A stretch of 64,000 bases of DNA, taken from NCBI GenBank assembly GCA_029216955.1, contig JANAVB010023996.1:15734043-15798042 (forward strand). The letters are read 5' to 3'. Origin of the DNA: Iris pallida (lineage: Eukaryota; Streptophyta; Magnoliopsida; Asparagales; Iridaceae). The notes under the pieces are model-generated. The model saw nothing but the letters and a program-made list of their open reading frames with translations. It had not been told where the DNA came from and searched no databases. Each line of letters opens with the position of its first letter. Positions within the stretch are counted from its first letter, which is position 1. Below are positions 10,090-21,500 of the stretch, piece by piece. A program made the position numbers and the translations under genes.

Positions 10090-12253
10090 TTTTATTCAAA
10101 TTCACTGACCAGGTCTAGATGAACCTACATTATTTTGCCTTTAGCTGTTGACAGTGGTACCAAACCATCATTTCATGTCGGCGGGAGATTGAAAATCTCC
10201 TTAGTTGCCTTAGGTATCGGGACAACACTGTCAGAAACTAGTTATGGAGTGAAGTCTCCAAATTGCAGAGAGACGACATTGACTGTCACTGTCTTCTCTT
10301 CCTTTTGGAGAGTGATTGCTTTATCGTTGATCAATTCCTGGATCTTTTATTTGAGCACATAGCAAGCCCTGGTTAGATGTCCTAAAAACCTGTGATACAT
10401 ACAATATTTAGGATTATCAGTCTTACCTACTTCGTCTGGCCGTTTGATCCCCGATAGTTGAAATTTATTGCTTTTGATCAAGCAATCAAAGATGCTCATG
10501 ACTTCTTCATCGCCGAAGGAATAATCCTCCTTGGGTCATGGTGCTATCCTCTGTGGAGGTGTTGTCACTGTAGGTGCTAGCTGACCTACATTGATGGCTA
10601 AGGCCTCTTTGCCTTTGCGATTGTTTTGGTGACTACCGCTGCTGGTAGCGGGATGCTTATCCTTGTTAAGATTAGGCATCGGGATGCCTAATTGCTTGAA
10701 CTTCTTAGTACTGTCTTCAGCTGCTCTAGCACTTACTATGACGGAACCCCAATCTTGAAACTGTGTAGGTCCCGTCCACATGCTGTCAATAGGTAAAAAG
10801 TTTGATTTGTAAGTATCTATTGTCAATGCATCAGGAGTACCTTGAGGCATTTTCAGGGCCTCTCATCGGAAACGTTCAGCTGTTTCATTGGGCTTCTACT
10901 TGATTTTGGTAAGGGCAGACATAGTCGTGTCGTAAGTTCCTTCATAGAATCGTTCCAGGAACATTTGCTTCAATGTCGCGAAAGATGTTATACAACCATC
11001 CAGGAGGCTTCGATACCAGTCATAGACAACACCCGCTAAGCATCCGTCGAAAACTCTAGTAAGTAAAGTATCATTCCACTGAAGGTGATCAGTCATCATC
11101 TCGAAGTGGTTGATATACTGACTTGGAGATGTGTTGTCGTCGAATAGCAATATAGTCGGTGGCTTGTATTTGGGTGGAAATGAACTTCTTTCCATTCTGC
11201 GGGATAGGGTTGTTTGATCCCTAATTTCTGTAATCCCTCTTTCTGCTTAAAAGCTTCAAACTGATTTCGCAGAAGCTTGACTACTTCAAGAGGGTCGCCC
11301 GGTGTTTGAGGAGCACCGAATTGATTTGAAGGGATGGCATGTGGAACTGCATGGTAAGCACCACCCCCAGCACCTGAGTGACTTGAAGTAGCCTATGTTT
11401 GAAGGTGTATGACCTCCGAAATGGTAGTATTTAGAGGAGGTTGTGCTCCAGGGCTAGTGTTGATAGACACCGCACCTGCTGCGTGTTCTTGGGTTAGAAT
11501 CAGATTCACAACCGACGGAACAACATGTTATGTCATAATCACCATGTGCATGATTGTAACTATGTCAGCCATAGCCTTCAGATTAGCTTCTAAGGTAGAA
11601 ATTCACTGCTCTTGGCTAGCAAAACTTGAAGCGTCTTGCTCTTTGTTCGTTACGTAAGTAGACACTTCTCTTGATATAGAAGATGAGCTGGTAGATAGAA
11701 TGGTTTGATCAGAGTCTTCGCTGTCACTACTAAAATAAGACAAATTAGCGACGTCAGGATACGTCGCTAATTAAGGAAAATACGTCGCTAATAGAGCATA
11801 TTTTAGTCGACATGTCGACATCGAAGTCTAACAGACTGCTAACCCCAGGGTAGGAATCGGAAAGATTCCTTTGATTAAGAAAGTCTCGGCTTCTTGATCT
11901 TGTGTTCTATAAACTCCTTCTGAAGAATCCGGGATTTGACCGCAGATTTGTCGACTCGACGGTCGCGATGAATTACGCCTCGGGCATCTTCCACCTCCGG
12001 TGCTACGAGATGCCATATTGACAGAAGCAAACAACAGTTCGCCTTCATCTACTAAGATCACAGTGGGAGACCGAGAGTGATCGGAAGATCGAGAGTAATT
12101 CAAACGGTTAAACACCGCCCATTTTGTTGGCTTGCAATAGCAGTTGATGTCAACTTCATGTGAATGGCAGCAACGTTTGTCATATGTGATTATGTCATCC
12201 TCAACTATTAAGATCATTCTAGGAAAGCAGGGGTAATTCAATCGATCAAACAC
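10090..12253 (-). pseudogene. Tat-type gag, broken
   Basis: A possible start is the ATG near 12015 (MASRSTGGG). The capsid-like core is at 11195-10896 (YINHFEMMTDHLQWND, then WYRSLLDGCITSFATLKQMF), continuing at 10850-10536, and a zinc-knuckle-like YCMYHRFLGHLTRAC follows around 10420-10380. The CxxH-GH-C pattern with WYRSL is typical of Tat gag. Several stops and frame changes break it. The stretch 9270-10090 between gag and protease shows no recognisable domain. Confidence 0.7.
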
Positions 12254-12447
12254 AGACCATTTGGCTGTCTCGCAGCAGCTCTTGATTACAATTTTATGAT
12301 ACTGATTACAGTGATGTTCAGTCTCTGGAGTAATCGATGCACGAGATGAACTCGTAGTTTTTTGCTTTTGTACAATGAGTTTGCAAAAATCTGGTACAGT
12401 AGCAAGAAAAGAGGAAGAAGAAGAAGAAAGAGGTAGACTCTGCCTGA

Positions 12448-13302
12448 TTACATTAGGAATATGATTTCTATCCCTAAACTTTTTAGTTCCCTGCTATACA
12501 GGACAGTACTAAGTTCATTGGCATAGGTGAGTGGATTCTGGCTCTTAGAAACCCTCATTATGCGCAAGTTAGCATTTGGCGCAGACTGTATTGGAGTCTT
12601 TTGGTGCGCCATCTGATTTATTTGTTCTGCTCTGTGACTATTAAGATAGGCATGCATTTCAGCATCTGGCATCACTTGATTTCTAGTCTGTGACACCCTT
12701 AGCTTCCCATGTTCTGTTCTTGATATGCACAGAGTAGGGAGGTCACGGTGCTGGCTTGATTAGCACGGGATAGCTTGGCCTGATTGGTACGGGATAGCTT
12801 GGCACAAACTAGTTTGGCATGGAGTAGGCAATATGCCTGGGTGCTCTACGTGTATTAGCACAACGCATTTGGGGCGACACCTATGGGCAGAAGTAAGCAA
12901 ACTCTATACAGAATCTACTTTCTTGGCAGTAGAGCTCATGTTCAGAGATGCTTTGGCACTGATTGGCGTAGAGGTGCAATTAAGTGAATTTTCCATCAAT
13001 TCGAGGACTGGAAAAGAGTGGGGAGTGGCCATAGGGCACTTTCCCTTGTCTTGGGTTGCAACAACAATAGTTGGCACAGCAGTGGACTTTAGAGTCCAGA
13101 TTGCGCGTGCCTTGTTCTTGGCAGCAGCAATGGTGGTGCGCCTGGCAACAGCACACTTGGCACCTCCAGCGCCAATTAGTTCCCCATAAGCAGTTTGGTC
13201 GAATTCAATGACCAAAGTTTCCTGCGTCGTGCCGACCGACGCAACATCACATTGAGTTGTCACCTTCTCGTCTGAGGAGAAAGTCGTCTCCAGCAGTGTC
13301 AC
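12448..13302 (-). pseudogene. Extra ORF upstream of Tat gag, two in-frame stops
   Basis: The frame starts at the ATG at 13302 and is a single reading frame of 285 codons, broken only by TAG at 12904-12906 and TAA at 12760-12762. The first 130 residues align by eye with the ORF at 1-964: LLETTFSSDEKVTTQ and LVIEFDQTAYGELI correspond to LLGTSFFSSEKVVTQ and LVVRLNQQAYEEFI. A short duplicated segment containing CAAGCTATCCCGT lies around 12740-12810. Its position between a TATA-containing 5' region and gag suggests an accessory protein of the Tat element. Function unknown; no catalytic motif seen. Confidence 0.6.
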
Positions 13303-13420
13303 TATTTTGTTTACAAAAATAAAAGTTTTTCTAGAAAACTTAAATAGAAACTAAGAAAAAAGGAGTACAAAGTACAATTTGGGGAAGTACAACTTTAGAA
13401 ATCTAATCAGAAGACGATCA

Positions 13421-13488
13421 CTTTATCCCTTGGGCGATGCGATGTCGGAGAAGACTTTATCCCTTGGACGATGCGATATCGGAGAAGA
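13421..13488. repeat. 34-bp tandem duplication
   Basis: Two adjacent 34-bp copies (13421-13454 and 13455-13488) begin CTTTATCCCTTGG and end CGGAGAAGA, differing at two positions, both transitions. They lie in the untranslated leader between the TATA box at 13564-13573 and the extra ORF. Confidence 0.75.
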
Positions 13489-13563
13489 AATACTTTGGAA
13501 CGTGCTGCGGCAACTTTTTACAAGATTGTGATCATTCGTGATCCTTTTAAGAGTGATTTTGAA

Positions 13564-13573
13564 CTATTTATAG
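13564..13573 (-). promoter_or_regulatory. TATA box of the Tat element
   Basis: CTATAAATAG on the minus strand, 262 bp upstream of the ATG at 13302. The decamer equals that at 1264-1273 in front of the homologous ORF, so it is the likely LTR promoter. Confidence 0.55.
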
Positions 13574-14443
13574 AGTTTTATGATAACTGTCAGGTAGTTA
13601 CGATGATTGGCGCACAATATTGTATTGCATACCAAGTTCTTTTTTATCCATTTGCGCGAATGGTTAGTTAAATTGCATGAGACGCGTGGCATTCTATGAG
13701 AAGTGTACTTGGTCGTGGGCAGTGTTGCGTGTACGTTCTTCGAGATTAGTGGCATGTGCGCCACCTTATCTTAACTGCTTCTGGATGACAGTTGAATGTT
13801 TAGAGCCAGTTGATGAATGGCGTTTGGTGTTGAGGAGCGCCAATTGATGAAATGCGCTTAAATATTATTTCTGTGAGGAATTAGCTACTTTGTGCCAATG
13901 ATAAATGGCACATAGTAACTGACAAAGCTCATTATGGTCGGTCTGACATAATCTTCCTCGAGTACTGCACGTTCGAGATTCGAAGGGATGTTTCTCGACT
14001 TTCGTGTAATGACTGACGACTTAGCTTCTCGAGGAAGCTTACACGTGGCAACCAAGTGCCATTTAATGTCCAGCGCTATTTAATGTTGTGTGCTATTTGA
14101 CTTCAGGCGCTATTTAATTGATAGATCCTAGCGCTATCTGTAAGTAGCGTAATGTATTATTTTAGCTTTTTTGAAGCTTATACAACTCTCAATTAGCTTG
14201 TGAATAGTGGATTAACATCGAGCAAGAGTACTCGAGACTGGAGTAGTCCTCTCAGAGGGAGACTAGTATACACCGCGGTGTTCACTGGGTTTGATTCTCT
14301 GTCTCCTACTTTACTGCATTTATTTACTCTCTTATATTTGCCATAGTTGGTAACTGCTAATTTTTTCTATTAGTGATTATTTTTGCTGTACACACACACA
14401 CTCTATTCATCCTCCCTTTAGAGGTGCTCAACAGTCCTATAAT

Positions 14444-14455
14444 TAGTATCAGAGC
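14444..14455 (+). other. Primer-binding site of the copia element
   Basis: TAGTATCAGAGC matches the usual plant copia primer-binding site TGGTATCAGAGC (initiator Met tRNA) with one G-to-A change. It marks the boundary just inside the 5' LTR. Confidence 0.75.
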
Positions 14456-14501
14456 GGGTTATATTTATACATAACCACTCTAGAGAGTATATATAACTTT
14501 G

Positions 14502-15705
14502 GCAGTCATTAAATCTATATTCAATAGTCAAGGGCAATCTACAAATAGACCCCCATTATTTGATGGAACGAATTACACATACTGAAAAACACGAATGAGT
14601 TTCTTTCTTAAGTCATTCGATTTTGATATTTCGTCGATTGTTATAGACGGTTATAAGAAATCGCCTAAAACAGTGATTGATGGTGAAGTTGTAGACAAGC
14701 CACACGACAAATACACCGAGCATGAAAAGACACAGGCTAGTCTAGATGCACGAGCCATCAATGCACTCTTCTGTATAATTTACAAAATCGAGTTCAATCA
14801 CATATCTACTTGCACGACGTCTAATAAAATTTGGAGACTTCTTGAGGTGACTTACGAAGGAACTTTCCAAGTGAAGGAATCCAAAATCAGTAGAGTAACA
14901 CAGGAGTATGAGTCCTTCAAGATGAAACTCGGTGAGTCAATTACACAGATATTTACTCGTTTCCTTGATATTACTAATCCTTTACAATCTCTTGGTAAGG
15001 ATTACAACAATTACGAGAAGATCAGAAAGATTCTACGGGCCCTAACCAAGAATTGAAACCCGAAGGCCACTGCAATCATAGATGGAAACAACCTCACTAT
15101 GATGACTTTGGAGACAATCATGGGCAAGCTGATGACTCATGAGCTGGACTTGCAAGAATTTGAAGAAGAAACCTCCAAGAAAAAATCTATCGCCTTCAAA
15201 AAACAAGCCAAAAGAGTCACATGCAATGACTCGACGAAGAATCATCTAGTGGTGATGAGCAAGGCATGCTAGTCAGAAACTTCAGAAAGTTCTTGAAGTT
15301 TGAAAGACAAACCGAAAGAAGAAGGACGTCTACGGAAGCAACAAAGAAGAAACAATCTGTTTTAGATGTAAGAAGTCAGGGCATATCAAGAAGGACTGTC
15401 CATTGTCAAAGAAGAGCAGTCCATATGATCGATCAAGATCAAGCAGGAATGTCACAACAGGTCGAAAGTATGCTAATACAAGTATCTCATACGAAAGTGA
15501 GGCCAGTGAATTAGAGGAGGAGGACAAACCCAATAGCACTGCAAATTTCTGTCTGATGGCTTTCGATAAGGTATCTACTAACCCTCTATACGATGGTTTT
15601 ACTTTCGATAAGCTAGAAACTGCCTTTAGCGAACTACTTGATGAACACAGAAATGTATTAGACAAGTACAAGCAATATCGCAAAGAGGTGGGCAGAAGCT
15701 GTTAG
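14502..15705 (+). pseudogene. Copia gag (UBN2-type) with zinc knuckle, frameshifted
   Basis: The frame begins around 14502 and reads RPPLFDGTNYTY, stop, KTRMSFFLKSFDFD, the standard copia gag start with Trp replaced by TGA. The UBN2 region follows (ALFCIIYKIEFNHISTC, KIWRLLEVTYEGT). A second TGA at 15054 again falls where Trp is expected. A frameshift between about 15260 and 15358 moves the frame. The CCHC knuckle CFRCKKSGHIKKDC is intact at 15358-15399 in the new frame and continues to the stop at 15703. Gag would package element RNA. Confidence 0.75.
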
Positions 15706-15714
15706 TATAGCCTG

Positions 15715-15930
15715 TCATTTTTAAACAGGGTGTTAGTTCGACCTATCTCGAAAAAAATACCATATGAATTATGATTTGGAAGGATTCTGAACATTTTATA
15801 TTTCAAAGTTTTTGGATGTCATTATTTTATCTTGAACACCAAGGACAACTTAGGTAAGTTCGACTCTAAGGCAGACGAAATATTTTTCGGGTATGCTGCC
15901 AAGAGTAAGGGATATATTTTTTTAGTAAAA
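15715..15930 (+). pseudogene. Copia integrase C-terminal remnant
   Basis: Directly after the gag stop the sequence reads PISKKIPYEL, a stop where Trp is expected, then YFKVFGCHYFILNTKDNLGKF and EIFFGYAAKSKGY. This is the conserved tail of copia integrase. The protease, zinc-binding and DDE core that should lie between gag and this tail (more than 1 kb in intact elements) are absent, so an internal deletion joined gag to the integrase tail near 15705-15720. Confidence 0.7.
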
Positions 15931-15935
15931 GATCT

Positions 15936-16753
15936 ATGATTGTTGAAGAATCAATTAACGCTACTTTTGATAAGCTCAATAGTCACAGATCTAGCGACAG
16001 TAATGATGAAGATATACAGACCAAATCCAAGACACCTGAAGATACTGCTACCAATGAGGGCTATCTGAAAAGTCTACATAAGAGAATAAAATTCATGCTA
16101 GACCATCCAGAGACACTCGTAATAGGTGATATATCCAAAGGAGTAGGTACGTGTTCTTTTACTAGAGATATTAATGTAGCAACAAATGTAGCTTTTATTT
16201 CTCAAGTAGAACCTAAGACAGTAGCAGATGCTTTTAATGATTAGTTTTGGATTGACGCCATGCAAGAGGAACTTAATCAATTTGAGAGAAACCAAGCTTG
16301 GAACTTGTTTCTGAACCTATTGGTCAATCGATAATTTGTATTAAATGGGTGTTCCAAAATAAACTAAGTGAGGATGGACAAGTTCTACGCAACAAAGCAC
16401 GTATAGTAGCACAAGATTATAATAAAAAAATGTATTGATTATGACGAGACAAATGCTCTTGTTGCTAGACTATAAGCCATTCACATGTTTTCATAATTTT
16501 AAACTTTTTCAAATGGACATGAAAAGTGCATTTTAAACAGATTTTTGAAAGAAGAAGTTTTTGTGAAACAACCCTCTGGTTTTAAATTTTTTTAAAAAAC
16601 TGATAACATCTTCAAACTTAGAAAAACACTCTTTGGACTCAAACAAGCACCACGTGCTTGGTATGAACGCCTAAGTGCCTTTCAACTTGAAAATGGTTTT
16701 TTAAAAGGAAAGTTGATACTACTTTATTTATCAAGTCTTCAGATGGTAGTATT
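15936..16753 (+). pseudogene. Copia reverse transcriptase, 5' part, cut by the Ty3 insertion
   Basis: It contains the linker (VEESINATFDKLNSH) and RT entry (VAFISQVEPKTVADAFND, stop, FWIDAMQEELNQFERNQAW), followed by badly shifted RT core pieces including LKQAPRAWYERL and FIKSSDG. The reading stops where the younger element begins at 16754 and resumes after 25403. Stops and frameshifts are frequent between 16310 and 16740. Confidence 0.75.
16749..16753 (+). repeat. Target-site duplication GTATT, left copy
   Basis: GTATT at 16749-16753 directly precedes the TGTCACG LTR end. The same five bases follow the other LTR at 25399-25403. Removing the insert and one copy restores a continuous copia RT reading, which confirms the boundaries. 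Confidence 0.95.
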
Positions 16754-18485
16754 TGTCACGACCCGCACCCAATATTTGGGCACGAATCACGTACACGCCC
16801 AGCCTATAGGAGTAGTACCACCACCATACTTACTAGTTGTTAGGAGATACTCGGATATGACTACTCCTTACACAAAGATCCCCCCCTGATTTCTGTTGGT
16901 CCTGGATACCCAAAACCAGGTGTCCCCCTTTTTATTAGTCCTGCCATTTGACCAAAACCCAAAAGAGAAATTCCTATTTGTGACTGATGGTTACTAGGGT
17001 TTATTCATAGGTCTGTTAGTACCCCCCAATTGTTTTCCAGTCATCCCAGGTCAGGAGGTACTAGGTACAGGGTTAGACCTTACATGTTTTCAAAGAATCA
17101 ATGCATCAACCAAATTGATCCTTCCTGTTAATAGGATTAGGTCCACTACACTTGATTTAGAGGTGACACTTGCCTAGGTTGATTTATTTCCTTAACCTAC
17201 TGACCTGGCCTCCCTTGGTATACTGGATACTCAACAAGGTTGGTCTTCCCAAACCTGGGTACACATACAGGGTTCCACAACCTGGCTTTGCCCAGTCGAT
17301 TTATTTGGAACACTCCTATACTATGATATCAACCTGTTACCAGGTTTCCTGTTACACTCCTACGAATACTAGGATATCCTCCTCAGATATCATCTGATGG
17401 TTCCTCCTAGATGGGATGTACCTGATGTACCCACCAGTACCTCTCTCTCTCTTAGGTCTCGGGCCCTAATGTTTTGAATCTACACCCTACAAGTTGTGTC
17501 AGGACAATAAGTCATTCAAGATTGGGTAGGCCTTGTACCAGTGTACTCTTTCTTGGTACACCCTACCTGGTTCCAGGATGCAACAATGGTTGGCTTCTAT
17601 GTCAGGGTCTAGGCTTTTCAAGTCATCCTGCATTTTGTATTTCATGAAGGGTTTGTGGCTTGGTCTGGTACAGCCTGTACCAGTTTACTCTCTCCTTGAT
17701 ACCCCCCTGCTATTCGAGAGGCACCACCAGTTGCCTTTCCAACTGAAATTTCCACCTTGTGCACACAGGTCTCATTGAGGATATGCTACTCCAGATTATA
17801 GCCTTGTATCAAAATCCAAGTAACAGGAATATTGACAAGGTGAGCACTTGTATTATGAACTCGAGAACAGAGGACCAAGTCTCTTCCTTGGCCCATTAAA
17901 CCCTATGAAATCCCCCTACCCTTCTTGCTCGTGTCAGGATTGTATCCCTAGTTATCTATTGAAGAAAAACATCAAACATCTATCCACCTACATTATGTGA
18001 TTGAAAAGGTGGAAGGGTTACCTGTATTCGACACTATTCTCCAATCCCAATTACTGCCGCTGATCTCTTGGTGTCAGAAAGTAGAGGAGTTTGCTAGGGT
18101 TTGCAGGGAAACGTAGAAGAATTCTTTCATTCATATATATATATAGGGTCACAGATGTGATCGGGAGGGGTTTAAAAGGATTCAAATAATTTGAAACCTG
18201 ATCTCGATCTAATCCACTGCTGTTTAGGAAGGATCAGAATTGAATTTGATAATTATTCAGATTCCTGCATAGTTCGAAGTTTAAATTGTAAACTTCGCAA
18301 TTGGGTCCCTGATATCTATACTTTTTGCAAGGGAACACCCTATATGGTTTACTTATATATATCTATATATATTTATCTTATGTAAATAACTGATATTGTG
18401 AACTAAGGGTTTTAACAATGTATAAGTGATAAATAAATAACCAGTTCAAATAGTAATAATAAAGAAAATGGAGACGGGGCTCACA
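16754..18485 (-). repeat. 3' LTR of the young Tekay-like element
   Basis: On the minus strand it runs from TGTGAGCCCC to GGGTCGTGACA, with TG...CA ends. A TATATATATATA stretch at about 18133-18145 is the likely promoter TATA on the minus strand. Short ORFs inside are shared with the other LTR only because the LTRs are copies. No minisatellite is present, unlike the other two Tekay-like families in the window. Confidence 0.95.
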
Positions 18486-18522
18486 AGTCTATCCCCCTTA
18501 GTTTAATTTCGTCCTCGAAATT
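18486..18522 (-). other. Polypurine tract and conserved hairpin of the young element
   Basis: On the minus strand, TAAGGGGGATAGACT directly precedes the 3' LTR, the expected plus-strand primer site. Just upstream is a perfect inverted repeat, AATTTCGAGGACGAAATT (18505-18522), also found intact at 54338-54355 and degenerate at 32234-32252. Confidence 0.8.
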
Positions 18523-18551
18523 CAGCGGAAAAAGTAGCGTGGAACTGTACC

Positions 18552-21500
18552 TCAGTCCTCAAAGAGGTAGGGGTAGCGCTCGCGAATCTCATCCTCTCTC
18601 TCCCATGTGGACTCGCCTGGGGAGTGATGTCTCCATGCGATGCGAACCAAGGGAATCACTTGATTCCTCAACACCTTCTCTCTGCGGTCCAAGATCTCCA
18701 CGGGCTTCTCCTGATAACTGAGACTCGGTCCCACCTCGATCTCTGAATGGTCCAAGACATGACTGGGGTCCGCCACGTATCGTCGCAGCTGGGATACGTG
18801 GAACACGTTGTGCACTCCTTCCAGTGCAGGCGGCAAGGCTAATCGGTATGCTACTGCACCGATTCTCTCGAGAATCCCAAACGGCCCAATGAAACGTGGG
18901 CTGAGTTTGCCTCCTTTACCGAAACGGATAGTGCCACGTGTTGGAGAAATTTTCAAGAATACCAAGTCTCCGACCTACAACTCACGACGTTAACACGAAA
19001 ACTCATAACTACACTAGCAATTAAATCTTAAATAAATTCTATACCTCAAACTCTAACGGCCTACGGTGACTGTCGGCCCAGTGCTTCTGCCTGTCCTGAG
19101 CCACGCGAAGCCGCTCTCTAATCATCTTGACTTTCTCCGCAGCATCTACTACCATCTCTGGTCCCAACAGTGCACGCTCTCCCACATCATCCCAAGACAG
19201 CGGGGTACGACATCTCCGACCATACAACGCCTCAAAAGGGGACATCTCGATACTAGCTTGGTAGCTGTTGTTATAGGAGAACTCCACGAGATGAAGGTGG
19301 TCCTCCCATGAGCCGCCAAAATCTAGCATGCATGTCCGCAGCATATCCTCGAGCGTCTGAATGGTACGCTCTGACTGTCCATCTGTCTGCGGATGATAAG
19401 CAGTGCTGAACTTGAGCGCTGTGCCCAAACTGGCTTGTAGGCTCTTCCAAAAATGAGATGTGAACCTGCTGTCACGGTCCGACACGATACTCACCGGGAC
19501 TCCGTGCAACCGGACTATCTGCTTCACATAGAGCTCTGCCAGCTTCTCCGTAGACAACCCCACTTTAAATGGAATAAAGTGGGCCGATTTGGTCAACCGG
19601 TCGACGATGACCCAAATCGCATCCTTTCCGCCCGATGACCGTGGAAGGCCGGAAACGAAGTCCATAGTGATGTGCTCCCACTTCCACTCGGATATCGGTA
19701 GCGGCTGCAATAGTCCTCCTGGTCTCTGCCTCTCGGCTTTGACCTGCTGACATACGAGGCACCTAGAAACGAAGCGAGCTACTTCGCGTTTCATGCCATA
19801 CCACCATACGTGGTTGCGCAGGTCCTTATACATCTTATTGGCTCCCGGATGTAAGGAATACTGGGAGCGATGTGCCTCTTGCATAACTTCTTCTCTAAGC
19901 TCTCCACTCGGTACACAAGGTCTCGTCCCGTGTCTCAATGAACCATCATCTGCAATAGTGAAAACATCCCGCGATCCAGCTCGTACTTGTGCTATGATTT
20001 CCTTCAATTGTTCATCCTGATGTTGTACCTCCCGAATCCTGTCCATCAGCCCTGACTGAATCTGCATGCCCATCATCTGCATCTCAGCTCCCGGAATGAC
20101 GATCTCGATGCCCAAACTCTCTAAATCCGCTAACAAGTGACGATCTCGGGTCAAGCACATTGCCACGGGATACCTGCTCAAAGCATCCGCAACAACGTTG
20201 GCTTTTCCCGGATGATACTGCAGTGATATGTCGTAGTCACTCATCAGCTCAAGCCATCTTCGCTGCCTCATGTTCAACTCCTTTTGCGTGAAGACGTACT
20301 TCAAGCTTTTGTGGTCAGTGAAGATCTCCACTCGCTCTCCGTACAGATAGTGTCTCCACAGCTTCAAGGCGAAGATCACGGCTGCCAACTCAAGATCGTG
20401 GGTGGGATAGTTTTTCTCATGCGGTCTCAACTGTCGAGACGCATAGGCTATCACTCTCTTGTTCTGCTCCAGGACACATCCTAGTCCTTTGCCCGAGGCG
20501 TCACTATAAATGGTAAAGCCTCCCGATCCTGATGGCAAGGCTAAGATAGGGGCTGTAGTCAGACGTTTCTTCAACTCATCGAATGCAGCCTGGCAGTCTT
20601 CCGTCCACACGAACTCCACATCCTTCCTTGTGAGCCTAGTGAGCGGCTCTGCAATCCGGGTGAAGTCCTGCACGAACTTCCGATAATATCCTGCTAGCCC
20701 CAGGAAACTCCGTATCTCTGCCACTGTAGTCGGAGTAGACCATGCTTCTACTGCCGTCACCTTTTTCGGATCGACAGATATACCGTCGCCTGTCACCACA
20801 TGACCAAGAAACTCCACCCTGTCCAAGAAGAACTCACATTTCGAGAGCTTCCCATAGAGCTTCTCCCCCCTGAGGGTCTCTAGCACGGTCCTCAGATGTT
20901 CCTCGTGCTCCTCCGGTGTTTTCGAATAGATGAGTATGTCATCGATAAACACCACCACGAACTTGTCGAGGTATGGATGAAACACCTTGTTCATCAAGTT
21001 CATGAAGACTGCCGGGGCATTGGTCAACCCGAATGGCATTACCATGAACTCATATTGTCCGTACTTGGTCCGGAAAGCAGTCTTCGGTATGTCTTCCTTC
21101 TTCACCTTCAACTGATGGTACCCCGACCTCAAATCTATCTTGGAGAATACCCGCGCGCCGCTCAATTGATCGAAGAGATCGTCTATCCTCGGCAGCGGAT
21201 ACTTGTTCTTGATAGTGTGGTTATTCAAGGTTCGGTAGTCGATGCACATACGCACCGTACCATCCTTCTTCGGTACAAAAAGTACAGGAGAGCCCCATGG
21301 CGACGAACTCTCCCTGATGAACCCCTTCTCTAGCAACTCGTCTATCTGCTTCTTCAGTTCCTCAGCCTCTTTGTTGTTGATTCGATATACCGGCTGTGCT
21401 GTCGGTACTGCGCCTGGTACTAGATCAATAGCAAACTCGATGTCCCTGTCTGGCGGCAATCCTGGCAAGTCTTCGGGAAACACGTCCATGAACTCCGTGA

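Larger units (their letters stand above)
4225..13302 (-). mobile_element. Decayed Tat-lineage Ty3/gypsy retrotransposon, internal region
   Basis: Reading on the minus strand from right to left: an extra ORF, gag, protease, reverse transcriptase with RNase H, a second RNase H, then integrase. The second RNase H after the usual one, the extra ORF before gag and the LEVLDEKR...LAQQH integrase tail are hallmarks of the Tat/Ogre group. Many frameshifts and stops interrupt it, so it is inactive. I could not delimit LTRs: 13303-14436 on the 5' side looks LTR-like, and nothing matching it is clear on the 3' side. No target duplication was found. Confidence 0.75.
13303..14436. other. LTR/leader-like region between the Tat and copia elements
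   Basis: It contains a minus-strand TATA box, a 34-bp tandem duplication and many GCGC-containing words (ATGCGC, GGCGCTATTTAAT). The left part is probably the 5' LTR/leader of the Tat element. The last few hundred bases before the copia primer-binding site (about 14200-14436) are probably the 5' LTR end of the copia element, but they do not resemble the 3' LTR candidate at 28600. No ORF is supported. Confidence 0.4.

Noticed and set aside
9959..10108. A 49-codon plus-strand ORF beginning MDPARMKVFFKRG inside the Tat element
   Set aside because: Short, on the strand opposite to the element, with no homologue elsewhere in the window; chance cannot be excluded.
17170..17778. Identical 75- and 81-codon ORFs at 17170-17778 and 24083-24691
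   Set aside because: They are identical because both lie in the LTR pair of one young element; the peptides show no domain.
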